Below the pieces are notes generated by a model that was not told the origin of the DNA, did not search any database, and worked only from the letters and a program-made list of their open reading frames with translations. Both the position numbers and the translations under genes were made by a program. Below are positions 42,301 through 51,343 of a DNA stretch of 64,000 bases, in pieces. Source of the stretch: Occallatibacter gabretensis (GTDB taxonomy: Bacteria > Acidobacteriota > Terriglobia > Terriglobales > Acidobacteriaceae); NCBI RefSeq assembly GCF_001449115.1, contig NZ_LAIJ01000012.1, positions 186,001 to 250,000 of the forward strand, in the 5' to 3' direction. Position 1 is the first letter of the stretch, and every line of letters begins with the position of its first letter.

Positions 42301-45272
42301 TTGCGCACGACATGATCGAATGGAACGGCGCGGTGCGCGTAGAGATCCAGCACTCCTTTTTGCACACGGCTGAGAAGATCCCGGAAGGGGATATCTCCTG
42401 AGAGCGTTGTGCGCAGCACGTGAGTGTGTAACAGAAACCCGATAATAGATTGCAGCTCGGGCAGATCCCGGTCACCGATAGGAAGGCCGATCAGAATATC
42501 GTCGGTGCCCGTGTAGCGATACAGCACCGTATCGAGCGCTGCCGTAAAAATCGTGAAGAGGCTTGTCTTTTCACGCCGGCTGATTCCGCGCAGTGCTTCT
42601 GTCAGCTCCGGGCTGAGCTTTCTGCGCACACGCTTGCCTTGATAAGACGCCATTGCTGGACGAGGCCGGTCAGCAGGTACCTCAAGGAGTGCGGGAACGC
42701 CTTTGAGGTTCTCTTCCCAAAAGGCCAGGTCTTCAGAAAAGTCCGTTTCCTCGAAGCGCTTCTCGTTCCAGACTGAATAATCCCGGTGCGTGATGGGAAG
42801 CGCTGGAAGGTCTGCCTGTTCTCCATTGATGTACGAGCGATACAGCACTGACAACTCGCGCCAGAGGATGCCTTCAGAGGCCCAGTCGCAGATGATGTGG
42901 TGCATGCACAGGATGAGAGCGTGCTCGTGTTCACTGAGGCGGACAAGAGCGACGCGAATGCCGGGTACGGTTTCCAGGCTATAGGGTATGCGCGGTTCGT
43001 CGATAAGCAGACGATCAAGCTCAGACTGGCGTTTGGCGGGAGCAAGCTCGCTCAGGTCAAATTCTCTGAATTGCGGCGGCCAGCTCTGATGAATGACGGC
43101 GTGGGGCACTCCGTCGACTGCATCGATCGTAGAGCGGAGTGCCTCATGCCGCGCAACGATGACATTGAAGGCATTTTTCAGAGCGATGACATTCAGGTTT
43201 CCCGTGAGGAGAACAGCCTCTGACTCGTTGTAAACCGGTACATCCGGGTTGAGCTTCTCCATAAACCAGAGTCGCTGCTGAAGAGGACTGAGCGGATGAG
43301 GAAGCGTGGAATTGAGATGTGGGATGGACTCCTGAGCCGGCGGAACATATTGCCTGAGAAAACTTTCTTCCCAGTTCGACGACTCGGCTCCCGGCTCATC
43401 CGATTTGACATTTGCACCATGAAGCTTTTGCCGAACGAGGCGAGCCTGCTCCGCCACCGTGCAGTTTTCAAAGAAATCAGCGAGCGTCAGGACGACGGGC
43501 AACTTTGTGCGGAGCTTCGAGATGCATTGAATGGCAAGCAGGGAGTGGCCGCCCAGAGCGAAAAAGTTTGCTTCTGTGTCGACCGTCGGCACGTTGAGAA
43601 CTTCAGCCCACGCGGCTGCGATGATCTGCTCAACGGCTGCCGCAGCGGATGCATTTGATTCATCTCCAGGTAGGCTGCTGTCATTAAGCGAGGTTGTTTC
43701 AGCTGAGGTGGCGACTGCGACAGTGGCCAGAATTTCCGGATCGAGAAGACGAAGGCGCTGTACTTTTCCTGAGGGTCCTTTCGGCAATTCCTTCAGAAAG
43801 TAGATTCGTGCGGGAGTCTTGAAGTGTCCGAGACGAGTTTCACAGAATGTGAGCAACTCGCGCTCATCAGCGGTTGATCCATCGCGGAGAACCGCAAATG
43901 CGACAGCTTCCTCCCCAAAGTACCGGTCTGGGATGCCGACCGCCGCAGCCTCAAGGATTGCCGGGTGGGATTCAAGAACTTCGTCAATCTGCCGGGGTGC
44001 AATGTTGACGCCGCCTTTGATGATGAGTTCCTTGGATCGACCAACAACAAAGAAATAGCCGTCTTCATCCTGCCGAGCGAGATCGCCTGTATGCAACCAT
44101 CCTTCGCTGTCGACTACGGCAGCTGTGCCCTCAGGATCTTTGTAATAGCACTTCATCAGGGCCGGACTGCGAAGGAGCACTTCACCGGGGTCGCCCTGGG
44201 GCACGTCGATGCCCTCACGATCGATGATGCGAGTCTCAAAACCCCAGGGCAGGCCGGGTGATCCGAGCTTGTTCTTAGCAGGAGGTACTGGATTCGAAAA
44301 AACATTGCCACCTTCGGTGGACCCCATTGCCTGGATCAGTGGCAGATTGAACTTATCGAGAAACTGCTGTTGCAGTGACGGAGACAGAGGCGCAGAAGAG
44401 GAGCGAAAAAACCGGATGCGTTGAAATGCGGCCTGGCGGCGGTCCTTCCCGGGGTCGTCCCAATTGACTAATTCGGAAATAATGGTGGGAACCAGGGCAG
44501 ACCATGTGATGCGGAAATCATCGATCCAGTCCCAGAAGCGGTTGACTGCAAACCGATGAGCAATCACGACGGAGCCGCCACTCAGAAGAGTTGGAACCAG
44601 AGTCACACATTCCGCATTGATGTGATAAAGCGGCAGAACAAGGAGAGAGCGGTCAGCCGCAGAAAGTTGGTGCCCCATGATCGAGTTTCGTCCATGAGCC
44701 AGAATCGAACTGTGGGTATGAAGCGCGCCTTTCGGCTTACCCGTGCTGCCAGAGCTGTACATCAGCATCGCGATGTCGTCGGGGGCCGGTGCCGGCGTTA
44801 GAAGCGATGGAATCTCAGTGTTGAGTGCTTCATCTTCGATAGCTAAGCGACCGTCCACGCTGGCTTCGATGATGCGTATATCGCGGCGAACGCCAGCCAG
44901 AGCCTCGCCCAATAGCTCTCGGTACTCAGATTGAACGAACACAACTTTGGCGTCGCAGTGGTCCATCATGTAGGCAAGCTGCATGGCGCCAGCACGGACA
45001 TTTAACGGGACCGCAACAAATCCGCCGTACATGGCTCCCAGGAAGAGCTGGGCAGGGAGCAGGCCATTGTCCATGAGGAATGCGACTTTGTCGCCGGACT
45101 GAATCCCGGAATGCGCGAGGAGTTTTGAAAGCAAAAGCGAATGATCCCGAAGCTCCCGGAATGTTACCGACACTCCGGAATCAGAGCTGATAAGAAATGC
45201 AGCATCGGGTTGCAGCGCAGTTACCGCATCCAGCGCCGCGCGGACGCTGAGAGCGCTTCCGCAGAGATCCAT
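39309..45272 (-). CDS. Nonribosomal peptide synthetase: acyl-ligase, PCP, C, A, PCP, TE
   Basis: 1987 residues from ATG 45272 (GAGGAG upstream). Domains in order: acyl-CoA-ligase-like adenylation domain (1-540; LMYSSGSTGKPKG at 171), PCP with LGGHSLLAI (about 585), condensation (650-1080; HHIICDWAS, where the usual Gly after Asp is Trp), amino-acid adenylation domain (1100-1610; YVLYTSGSTGTPKG, GELHIGG, NGKVDRKAL), PCP with LGGHSLLVL, and a thioesterase with GHSFGG. The ten specificity residues read as DILQLGMIWK, which I know as a glycine code. So the enzyme likely joins one acid, activated by the first domain, to glycine and releases it. No MbtH, epimerase or phosphopantetheinyl transferase gene is close. 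Divergent from a leuA-like gene. Confidence 0.92.
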   Translation of the reverse strand: MDLCGSALSVRAALDAVTALQPDAAFLISSDSGVSVTFRELRDHSLLLSKLLAHSGIQSGDKVAFLMDNGLLPAQLFLGAMYGGFVAVPLNVRAGAMQLAYMMDHCDAKVVFVQSEYRELLGEALAGVRRDIRIIEASVDGRLAIEDEALNTEIPSLLTPAPAPDDIAMLMYSSGSTGKPKGALHTHSSILAHGRNSIMGHQLSAADRSLLVLPLYHINAECVTLVPTLLSGGSVVIAHRFAVNRFWDWIDDFRITWSALVPTIISELVNWDDPGKDRRQAAFQRIRFFRSSSAPLSPSLQQQFLDKFNLPLIQAMGSTEGGNVFSNPVPPAKNKLGSPGLPWGFETRIIDREGIDVPQGDPGEVLLRSPALMKCYYKDPEGTAAVVDSEGWLHTGDLARQDEDGYFFVVGRSKELIIKGGVNIAPRQIDEVLESHPAILEAAAVGIPDRYFGEEAVAFAVLRDGSTADERELLTFCETRLGHFKTPARIYFLKELPKGPSGKVQRLRLLDPEILATVAVATSAETTSLNDSSLPGDESNASAAAAVEQIIAAAWAEVLNVPTVDTEANFFALGGHSLLAIQCISKLRTKLPVVLTLADFFENCTVAEQARLVRQKLHGANVKSDEPGAESSNWEESFLRQYVPPAQESIPHLNSTLPHPLSPLQQRLWFMEKLNPDVPVYNESEAVLLTGNLNVIALKNAFNVIVARHEALRSTIDAVDGVPHAVIHQSWPPQFREFDLSELAPAKRQSELDRLLIDEPRIPYSLETVPGIRVALVRLSEHEHALILCMHHIICDWASEGILWRELSVLYRSYINGEQADLPALPITHRDYSVWNEKRFEETDFSEDLAFWEENLKGVPALLEVPADRPRPAMASYQGKRVRRKLSPELTEALRGISRREKTSLFTIFTAALDTVLYRYTGTDDILIGLPIGDRDLPELQSIIGFLLHTHVLRTTLSGDIPFRDLLSRVQKGVLDLYAHRAVPFDHVVRKLQPERNQSYSPLFQVMLNWRDRDQQLTFIGLEGLAIESLMATADTCKFDLYFFVTDGGEEVWLELEYNTDIFDQDRISRLLGHYQTVLESVVIDPGITVGKIPLLTAGEYEQTVVDWNRTQIDFHEEESLDRLIDQQIRRVPEKIAVSYGDEQLSYRKLDNRINQLASHLQQLGVKRNDLVAISVERSIDMIVGLLGIMRAGAAYLPLDPTFPPERLAFMLQDAQPSVLLTQEKLRTLLPRSQAQVVALDALSLSADTVPSVAAEHGPEDLAYVLYTSGSTGTPKGVQIQHRALVNFMLSMQREPGITADDTLLAITTLSFDIAGLELYLPLTVGAHLVIAPNEVTRDGQQLLALMESTETTMMQATPATWRMLLNTEWYGAPNLTILCGGESWSSELASQLLPRCKSLWNMYGPTETTIWSATSQVQALGVVRIGQPIANTSLYVLDHCNQPAAVGVPGELHIGGRGLALGYLGRAELTSQRFIPNSFSKQDEKIYKTGDLVRRFSDGSIEFLGRLDHQIKLRGFRIELGEIEAVLGAQPGISQCVITLQELDSGEQRLVAHIVPDDPGNLPSLDELSNTLKLQLPAYMIPSTFSILERMPLTANGKVDRKALLAPVVETLAAEGYEAPQGEMEMAIASILAEVLQLERVGRKDNFFSLGGHSLLVLKVVQKINKRFEVDLRVAEFFQNPTIPGVMEALKTRVKQKSRLINLRPAHSTGQIFFMDAAVGLCRLAEAFDPGPAVFATDIQLDQAIVNASVENRVKDLPSMEEFAQPCVNLILQEQPSGPCVLVGHSFGGLLAFEVARQLRLAGRKVDAVVILDTTAPLSIAYRLKNLTFSRVKSAIKWRITSAVSLVSSKLGSGSNANAPELPDAVKEEIGHYQGALVDLPWDVRQKINWTARDRYQCRPGAGRGILVRARELRPTLHFQNMGWDGMFRDGLQVVDADGDHMSLLAEENVHGLAKAIQNYLSPLMTFKAMETAARVEQKVPSLRPQ

Positions 45273-45729
45273 GGAAGTATTCTCCTCAAGGTTTACGAAT
45301 AAGGGCCCACGAGAGCAAGAGTGCAAAAAATCTCGGGCTTATTCTGGCGAAACCCGGGAAAGCGAAAGACGGTCGAACGGGGAACCAAGGCTAGTTTCTG
45401 ATGCGATAGTATCAAAACATAAAGTATCTCAATACAGTACACAGGTAACAGCGATTAACTAAGTCGCCAGTAATGTAATTTGTGTTACGAGTTGGCTATC
45501 CTCTCCCACCTTTCGTGCTGGCGCTAACACTATATGTGAGCTACAGAAACGCCAAGTTGCGCGCTATACTGACACGTCTCTGCTAAGCGCCTGCTATGCA
45601 GGCTTGGGTCAAGTAGTAAATGTTTTGCCGCTGTTAGAGCTCGATAACGAGCCGGGTTGCGGTTCTCGTCGCAGTTGAGATTGAGTTTTCTGGTGTCGCT
45701 TCAAGGGCGCCGACTTAGTGAGGAGACCC
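45273..45729. promoter_or_regulatory. Divergent promoter region of the NRPS locus
   Basis: 457 bp without a gene. On the minus strand TTGAGA (45432-45427) and TACTAT (45411-45406) are 15 bp apart, a slightly short sigma70 spacing, and AGTATC occurs twice, 11 bp apart. On the plus strand CTATACT precedes the leuA-like gene. No riboswitch or T-box recognised. Confidence 0.4.
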
Positions 45730-46926
45730 ATGTCTTCAAATCGCCTTCGGTTTCTGGATACAACTCTGCGCGATGGGGAGCAAGCCCCTGGCTGCAGCAT
45801 GAACCCGGACGAGAAATTGCGGATGGCTCATGCGCTGGAAGAGCTCGGCGTCGATGTGATCGAGGCAGGCTTTGCTGCTGCATCGGCAGGAGACTTTCAG
45901 GCAATTCAGGCAATCAGCCACGAGGTGCGAGGTACAAATATAGGCTCCCTTGCGCGAGCACGAAGGGAAGATATTGAGGCTGCCGCACGGGCGCTCGAAA
46001 AGGCGCGCCGCTCCAGGGTCCACATTGTGCTTTCGAGTTCAGATATTCATCTCGAATACAAATTGAAGATCACGCGCAGCCAAGCGCTCGAACAAGCTGA
46101 TTTTGCGGTAAGACTTGGCTGCAGCATGATCGACGAGGTTGAGTTTTCGCCGGAAGATTCAACGCGCAGTGATCCGGATTTCCTCTGCCAGATGGTTGCC
46201 ACTGTGATCGCTGCCGGAGCGACCATCATTAATATTCCGGATACCGTAGGCTATTCGGTGCCGCACGAGTATGCGGGGATCTTTTCCATGCTTCGCGCGC
46301 GCCTTCCGGAAGTATCAGGAGTAACGCTGTCGTCGCACTGCCACAATGATCTCGGTCTGGCAGTCGCTAATACTCTGGCTGCGATCTCCGCCGGCGTACA
46401 GCAAGTGGAATGCACCATCAATGGCATCGGTGAGCGAGCGGGCAACGCCGCATTGGAAGAGGTTGCGGCTGCAATGCATGTGCGCAGGGATCAGTATCCG
46501 TGTACGCATTCTCTTGTATTGGACCGCCTGTTTCCAATAAGCGAGATGCTTTCAGAAATTATTCGATTTGCACCAGCACCGAACAAGGCTGTTGTGGGAA
46601 AGAATGCATTTGCGCATGAAGCTGGAATTCATCAACACGGGGTCATGGCCAACCCACTTACTTACGAAATCATGAATCCCGCCAAATTTGGCGTGCCTCA
46701 TCGCCGCATGGTGCTGGGTAAGCATTCGGGCAGAAGTGCGCTGGCTCATCGCTTCAAAGAGCTGGGAGTGACTTTGGAAGCTTCTGAGCTGGACGCAGCC
46801 TACCGGCGTTTCAGCGCTCTGGCAGACCGGAGAAAGTCGATTTTTGATCAGGACCTACTGGCATTGATACCGGCAGAACAGTTGCAGACGATGGAAGCAG
46901 CTGAGACCAGCGCGGTTGCCATCTAG
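45730..46926 (+). CDS. 2-isopropylmalate/homocitrate synthase-like enzyme without regulatory domain
   Basis: 398 residues from ATG 45730 with GAGGAG upstream. TIM barrel with LDTTLRDGEQAPGCSM (substrate and metal site), HCHNDLGLAVANT (metal His), NGIGERAGNAALEEV and GKHSGRSAL: the catalytic domain of the LeuA/NifV/HphA group. It ends at about 400 residues, so the leucine-binding regulatory domain of LeuA is missing. The divergent NRPS suggests it may supply an unusual acid precursor instead of leucine; a true leucine-pathway role is possible too. Substrate cannot be read. Confidence 0.88.
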   Translation: MSSNRLRFLDTTLRDGEQAPGCSMNPDEKLRMAHALEELGVDVIEAGFAAASAGDFQAIQAISHEVRGTNIGSLARARREDIEAAARALEKARRSRVHIVLSSSDIHLEYKLKITRSQALEQADFAVRLGCSMIDEVEFSPEDSTRSDPDFLCQMVATVIAAGATIINIPDTVGYSVPHEYAGIFSMLRARLPEVSGVTLSSHCHNDLGLAVANTLAAISAGVQQVECTINGIGERAGNAALEEVAAAMHVRRDQYPCTHSLVLDRLFPISEMLSEIIRFAPAPNKAVVGKNAFAHEAGIHQHGVMANPLTYEIMNPAKFGVPHRRMVLGKHSGRSALAHRFKELGVTLEASELDAAYRRFSALADRRKSIFDQDLLALIPAEQLQTMEAAETSAVAI

Positions 46927-47098
46927 TTTGAAAATCACTGTCCGTGGCTCGCTGTTTCGTTCGTGCAGAATGGGCGGCTGCACATGTGACTGTGTGAGTT
47001 GCTTGAAATAGATTCCATACAGCGATACCAGCATTACGTAGTGCTGGTATCGCGTGTCGTGGCAGACTGCAGGCTTAATCCGATCAGTCGCAAATCCG

Positions 47099-49183
47099 TT
47101 ACGCAAGCCCCAGTTGGCCAAGCAGGAAAGCGTAATCGAACGCGATTTCTTCCAAATAGTCATACCGCCCGCTTGCGCCGCCGTGGCCGGCCTTCATGTT
47201 CGTTACGAGCAGTAGTGGATTTGGATCCTGCTTAAAGGTACGCAATTTCGCGACATACTTCGCGGGCTCCCAGTACATTACCTGGCTGTCATGCAGGCTG
47301 GTTTTAACTAATATGGCCGGATAACTGGCGGCCTTCAAGTTATCGTAAGGCGAGTAGCTCAACATATATTGAAAGTACGTTTCCTCATCGGGATTGCCCC
47401 ATTCCTCATACTCGGGCACGGTCAGCGGAAGCGATGCGTCCAGCATCGTATTCATGACGTCCACGAACGGTACATGCGAGAGCACGGCGCGGAATTTCTC
47501 AGGCTGCATATTTGTAACAGCACCCATCAACAGTCCGCCTGCCGAGCCACCTTCAATCGCCACGCGTGACCGATCGCCATACCCTTCAGCGGTCAGATGA
47601 TCCACACAGGCAATGAAGTCTGTAAAGGTGTTACGCTTCACCAACATTTTGCCTGCGTCATGCCAGGTCTCGCCCAGGTCGCCGCCACCGCGAATGTGCG
47701 CATAAGCCATTACGAGGCCGCGGTCCAACAGGCTCAACCGATTTGAATTGAACCCCAATGGAAGTGCATAGCCGTACGATCCGTATCCGTACACATAGAG
47801 AGGATTGCTACCGGCCTTGCGCTTGTCCTTTCGATACACAATGGAGATGGGTACCTGCACGCCATCCTCTGCCGTGGCATGAATGCGCTCGCTGGCATAG
47901 AGCGTGCGGTCAAATCCTCCCGGCACCTCTACTTGCTTCAACAGTTGCGAAGCACCGGTTGCAAGGTCGTATTCGTACACTGAACTCGGGCTGACCAGTG
48001 ACTGATACGAGTAACGGAACGCCTTTGTATCAAAGATGCAGTTCACATGCGGATAGGCGCTGTACGCCGGCTCTGGAAAGCTGATTTCGCTTGCCGGTGC
48101 AGCCTTCGGTTCTTTCCCCGCAAACTTATAAACGCGCAGACGCGAAAGCCCATTCTCGCGATCGCAAGCAATGAAGAAATCGCGGAAGAGGTCCACATCC
48201 TCGAGCATGGTATCTGCTCGGTGGGGGATTTGTTCGACCCAGTTCTCCCGTTGCGGCGCATCCACAGGCGCTGTTACGAGCCGGTAATTGCGCCCCTTGT
48301 CATTTGTACGAATGAACCACTGCTCATTGCGGTGTTCAACGAAATACTCATGCTCATCCTCGCGCGGTGCAATTAAGCGGAACTTGCCATCTGAATCGTC
48401 AGCTTCCAGAACATGACACTCGCTGGTGGTGTGGCTGTGCGATTCCAAAACAAGGAACTTGCCGTCGCGCGTACGACCTGCGCCGACGTTAAAGCGCTCA
48501 TCGTCGTCCTGATATACCAGTGCGTCCGCGGCATACGGAGTTCCGCGCAGATGACGCCATAACTGATGCTGTCGCTTTTGCTCCTGGTCCTCTACCGTAT
48601 AAAAGAGCGTCATATTATCTGCCGCCCACACCACGGAACCTGCGCGTAACACCTCACCGGGTAGATCATGGCCGGTTTCAAGATCCCTGATTCGCAGAGT
48701 GTATTGCCGAAAGCCGGTGGTATCCGCGGTCCAGGCCAGCCAGCGCCCATCGTCAGAGATATCTGTTGCGCCAATTGCAAAGAACGCATGGCCTTTCGAC
48801 AAAAGATTGCCATCCAGAATCACTTCTTCTGGCGCGTTTTTATCCAGTCCCGATTTGCCGTTGCGTTTGCGGCAGTGGATGGCGTACTGCAAACCTTCCT
48901 CTGTGCGGGTGTAATACCACCATGCGCCGTCGCGGTGGGGAACTGAAACGTCTGTCTGCTGGATGTGGCTCAGCATCTCCTTATATAGTTCGCCGCGTAA
49001 TGCCTCCTGCGGAGCCGTAACTGCTTCCGCGTAGGCATTTTCTGCTTCCAGATACGCCGAGACTTCAGGGTTTTCTTTCTGTCGCAACCAGGCGTAGTCA
49101 TCCGTGAGCGTAACGCCGTGGACCGTGGTTTCCGTTTGTTCAACGCGGGCGATGGGAGGTGAAGAAAGCGAGTTCTCGATCAT
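47099..49183 (-). CDS. ptrB: Oligopeptidase B (S9 prolyl-oligopeptidase family)
   Basis: 694 residues. N-terminal seven-bladed propeller, C-terminal alpha/beta hydrolase with Ser547 in GGSAGG, Asp632 (SLHDSQV) and His667 (AGHGGASGRYD), the catalytic triad of PtrB. The motif GEEL/acidic pair that binds Arg/Lys is not checked, so trypsin-like specificity is inferred from overall similarity (GYGSYG, HIRGGGDLGETWH). No signal peptide. Monocistronic. Confidence 0.9.
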   Translation of the reverse strand: MIENSLSSPPIARVEQTETTVHGVTLTDDYAWLRQKENPEVSAYLEAENAYAEAVTAPQEALRGELYKEMLSHIQQTDVSVPHRDGAWWYYTRTEEGLQYAIHCRKRNGKSGLDKNAPEEVILDGNLLSKGHAFFAIGATDISDDGRWLAWTADTTGFRQYTLRIRDLETGHDLPGEVLRAGSVVWAADNMTLFYTVEDQEQKRQHQLWRHLRGTPYAADALVYQDDDERFNVGAGRTRDGKFLVLESHSHTTSECHVLEADDSDGKFRLIAPREDEHEYFVEHRNEQWFIRTNDKGRNYRLVTAPVDAPQRENWVEQIPHRADTMLEDVDLFRDFFIACDRENGLSRLRVYKFAGKEPKAAPASEISFPEPAYSAYPHVNCIFDTKAFRYSYQSLVSPSSVYEYDLATGASQLLKQVEVPGGFDRTLYASERIHATAEDGVQVPISIVYRKDKRKAGSNPLYVYGYGSYGYALPLGFNSNRLSLLDRGLVMAYAHIRGGGDLGETWHDAGKMLVKRNTFTDFIACVDHLTAEGYGDRSRVAIEGGSAGGLLMGAVTNMQPEKFRAVLSHVPFVDVMNTMLDASLPLTVPEYEEWGNPDEETYFQYMLSYSPYDNLKAASYPAILVKTSLHDSQVMYWEPAKYVAKLRTFKQDPNPLLLVTNMKAGHGGASGRYDYLEEIAFDYAFLLGQLGLA

Positions 49184-49263
49184 TTCAGTATTAGTTTAGA
49201 GTCTTCGCGGCGCGAATCGGTTCACGGAACTTTCTGCCATGCCGCAACGTACAATGGAGAGCG

Positions 49264-50130
49264 ATGAACGCTTTTTCGCGCTCCTTCAGGTTGGGAGCCC
49301 GGCTGCTTGCAGCCGCCATTCTGATCTTTTCCGCCCTCGTTCTTCATGCCGAGAGCGTCGATAGTCTTCCCAAGCCCACAGATTATGTCAGCGATTTCGC
49401 GCACGTTCTGTCTCCCGAGGCTATCGCTCGCATCGACCGTATTTGCAGCCAGTTAGACCACTCGCAGGCCAACGCGCAGATTGCCGTGGTAACGATAAAA
49501 ACTCTGGACGGCGAGGATCCTGCCGATTGGGCGGTTCAACTTGAGAGCAAGTGGGGGATGGGCAGGCAAGGCACGGATGCCAACGCCAGAAAAGGCGTGC
49601 TGATTTTGCTGGCCGTCAACGATCGTAAGTATCGCATTGACGCCGGAGTCGGCTTGCAGGGTATTTTGCCGGATGGGCTGCTGGGCGATATTGGCCGCGA
49701 GATGCGGGTGAGCCTGAAGGCGGGCGATTATGATTCGGCACTGGTGGGCGCGGTGGGCCGTGTTGGCGAGATTATTGCCAAGGATGCCAACGTTACGCTG
49801 CAGGATGCCGACAATGGCCAGCTTGCCGTGCAGCCGGGACGCCGGGTGCACCACAGCTCGGGGTGGGGCGGGATTCTCTTCGTCCTCTTTTTACTGATTC
49901 TCTTCGGCGTTTTTGGCGCTGGGCGTGGCATTCTGGGTTGGCTGGGGTGGGGACTCCTTTTCTCGGGGCTGGGCGGACCGCGTAATCGCGGAGGCGGCGG
50001 CTGGGGCGGAGGAGGCGGATTCGGTGGAGGTGGTGACGGCGGCGGGGGCGGATCAGGTTTTGGCGGCTTTGGCGGCGGTGGTAGTGACGGCGGCGGGTTT
50101 GACGGCGGTGGAGCCGGCGGTAGCTGGTAA
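49264..50130 (+). CDS. TPM-domain protein with glycine-rich tail (YgcG-like)
   Basis: 288 residues. Signal peptide (LLAAAILIFSALVLHAE), TPM domain at about 40-170 (TDYVSDFAHVLSPEAIARID, IAVVTIKTLDGEDP, YRIDAGVGLQGILPDGLLGD), one membrane segment near 205-235 (LFVLFLLILFGVFG) and a long Gly-rich tail. Bacterial members lie with LemA and are membrane-bound; the role may be in cell-envelope stress or membrane repair. The downstream lemA gene on the same strand supports that pair. Confidence 0.9.
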   Translation: MNAFSRSFRLGARLLAAAILIFSALVLHAESVDSLPKPTDYVSDFAHVLSPEAIARIDRICSQLDHSQANAQIAVVTIKTLDGEDPADWAVQLESKWGMGRQGTDANARKGVLILLAVNDRKYRIDAGVGLQGILPDGLLGDIGREMRVSLKAGDYDSALVGAVGRVGEIIAKDANVTLQDADNGQLAVQPGRRVHHSSGWGGILFVLFLLILFGVFGAGRGILGWLGWGLLFSGLGGPRNRGGGGWGGGGGFGGGGDGGGGGSGFGGFGGGGSDGGGFDGGGAGGSW

Positions 50131-50254
50131 GCGCCCCACAGAGGACTGGCCACTCAGGTAATTGCGGCCTGCATGCGGTTCCAGGGAAGAACTGGTTGGT
50201 CACATTTGGATTTTTGTAGTTCGCCCTTAATGGGCGGAAGGAGAATACAACTGT

Positions 50255-50836
50255 ATGGGCAAGGGATGTCTGGTATCTCTTGGAGTGGTTGGAGCATTAC
50301 TGCTTGCGGGGCTGTTTGTTTTCTTCAGCTTCAAAGGCGCACAAAATCAACTGGTGCAAAAAGACGAGGCAGTCAAAAATGCCTGGTCCAATGTGGACGC
50401 GGATCTGCAGCGGCGTGCCGATCTGATTCCTAACCTGGTGGAAACCGTCAAAGGTTACGCCAAGCAGGAGACGACGGTCTTTGGCGACATTGCCAACGCT
50501 CGCGCCGGCCTGCTCAACTCGCATACGCCGCAGGAGAAGATTGCCGCCAACAATACGCTGGACGGAGCTTTTGGCCGTCTGCTGGCGCTTACGGAAAACT
50601 ATCCACAGCTCAAGTCCAACGAGCAGTTTATGCGCTTGCAGGACGAGATTGCCGGAACGGAAAATCGCATCAAGGTCTCGCGTACGCGCTATAACACCGT
50701 ACTGCGCGATTACAACACATACGTGCGTTCCTTCCCCAATAGCATCTGGGCCGGAATGCTCGGCTTTGCGCCGAAAGAGGATGCTTACTTCGAGGCAAAT
50801 GCAGCATCTCGCAATGCGCCTCAGGTCAAGTTCTAA
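50255..50836 (+). CDS. lemA: LemA family protein
   Basis: 193 residues. One N-terminal membrane segment (LVSLGVVGALLLAGLFVFF), then a helical extracytoplasmic domain with KDEAVKNAWSNVDADLQRRADLIPNLVETVKGYA, the strong LemA signature, and AEEKIAANN-like helices, ending in FGFAPKEDAYFEANA. Typical length about 185. Function in the envelope is poorly known. 124 bp behind the TPM gene with an AAGGAG site, so probably cotranscribed. Confidence 0.93.
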   Translation: MGKGCLVSLGVVGALLLAGLFVFFSFKGAQNQLVQKDEAVKNAWSNVDADLQRRADLIPNLVETVKGYAKQETTVFGDIANARAGLLNSHTPQEKIAANNTLDGAFGRLLALTENYPQLKSNEQFMRLQDEIAGTENRIKVSRTRYNTVLRDYNTYVRSFPNSIWAGMLGFAPKEDAYFEANAASRNAPQVKF

Positions 50837-50865
50837 AACCTGCGGCGAAAGACCAGGGAAGCACA

Positions 50866-50893
50866 AAAAGGCCATCCGTCAGGATGGCCTTTT
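50866..50893. terminator. Strong bidirectional terminator
   Basis: AAAAGGCCATCC (50866-50877) and GGATGGCCTTTT (50882-50893) form a perfect 12-bp stem with a 4-nt loop, flanked by A and T runs, between the converging lemA and STAS genes. Confidence 0.85.
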
Positions 50894-50909
50894 AAATACA
50901 GAGTTGTTG

Positions 50910-51254
50910 CTACTTGTAGGAGGCGATGGCGCTGGCTTCGTCGTCGTAGATATCGAAGACGGTGTACAGCTTGGTCAGCTGCAACACATCTTTTACCTTC
51001 TTGGTCAAGCCAAGCAACTTCAGGCTCGCACCCTGATTTTTGGATGTTGTGAACGCACTCACCAACTCGCCCAGGCCCGAGCTGTCAATGTAGTTTACGT
51101 CGCTCAGGTTCAACAGAATGCTCTTGGAACCCTTGCTGATCAGATCGCGGATAGCTTCGCGCAACTGCACGCTGCCTTCACCGAGGGTGATACGACCACC
51201 GAGATCCAGGACTGTTACGCCATCTACTTCACGGGAAGCAATCGTTAGTGCCAC
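50910..51254 (-). CDS. Anti-sigma factor antagonist (STAS domain, RsbV-like)
   Basis: 114 residues from a GTG with AGGAGGAG upstream. STAS fold with the phosphorylation loop NYIDSSGLGEL; the modifiable Ser58 lies at the position used in SpoIIAA. Unphosphorylated, it would bind the RsbW-like kinase encoded just upstream and free a sigma factor. The sigma gene is not adjacent. Cotranscribed after the kinase gene. Confidence 0.9.
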   Translation of the reverse strand: MALTIASREVDGVTVLDLGGRITLGEGSVQLREAIRDLISKGSKSILLNLSDVNYIDSSGLGELVSAFTTSKNQGASLKLLGLTKKVKDVLQLTKLYTVFDIYDDEASAIASYK

Positions 51255-51343
51255 GGAAACTCCTCCTTAATTCTGTACATAAGTTATAGCATCCGCGCGG
51301 GGCTTTCCTTGTTGGAAAACAGTTGCGGCGCCCGGCGCCGGGT

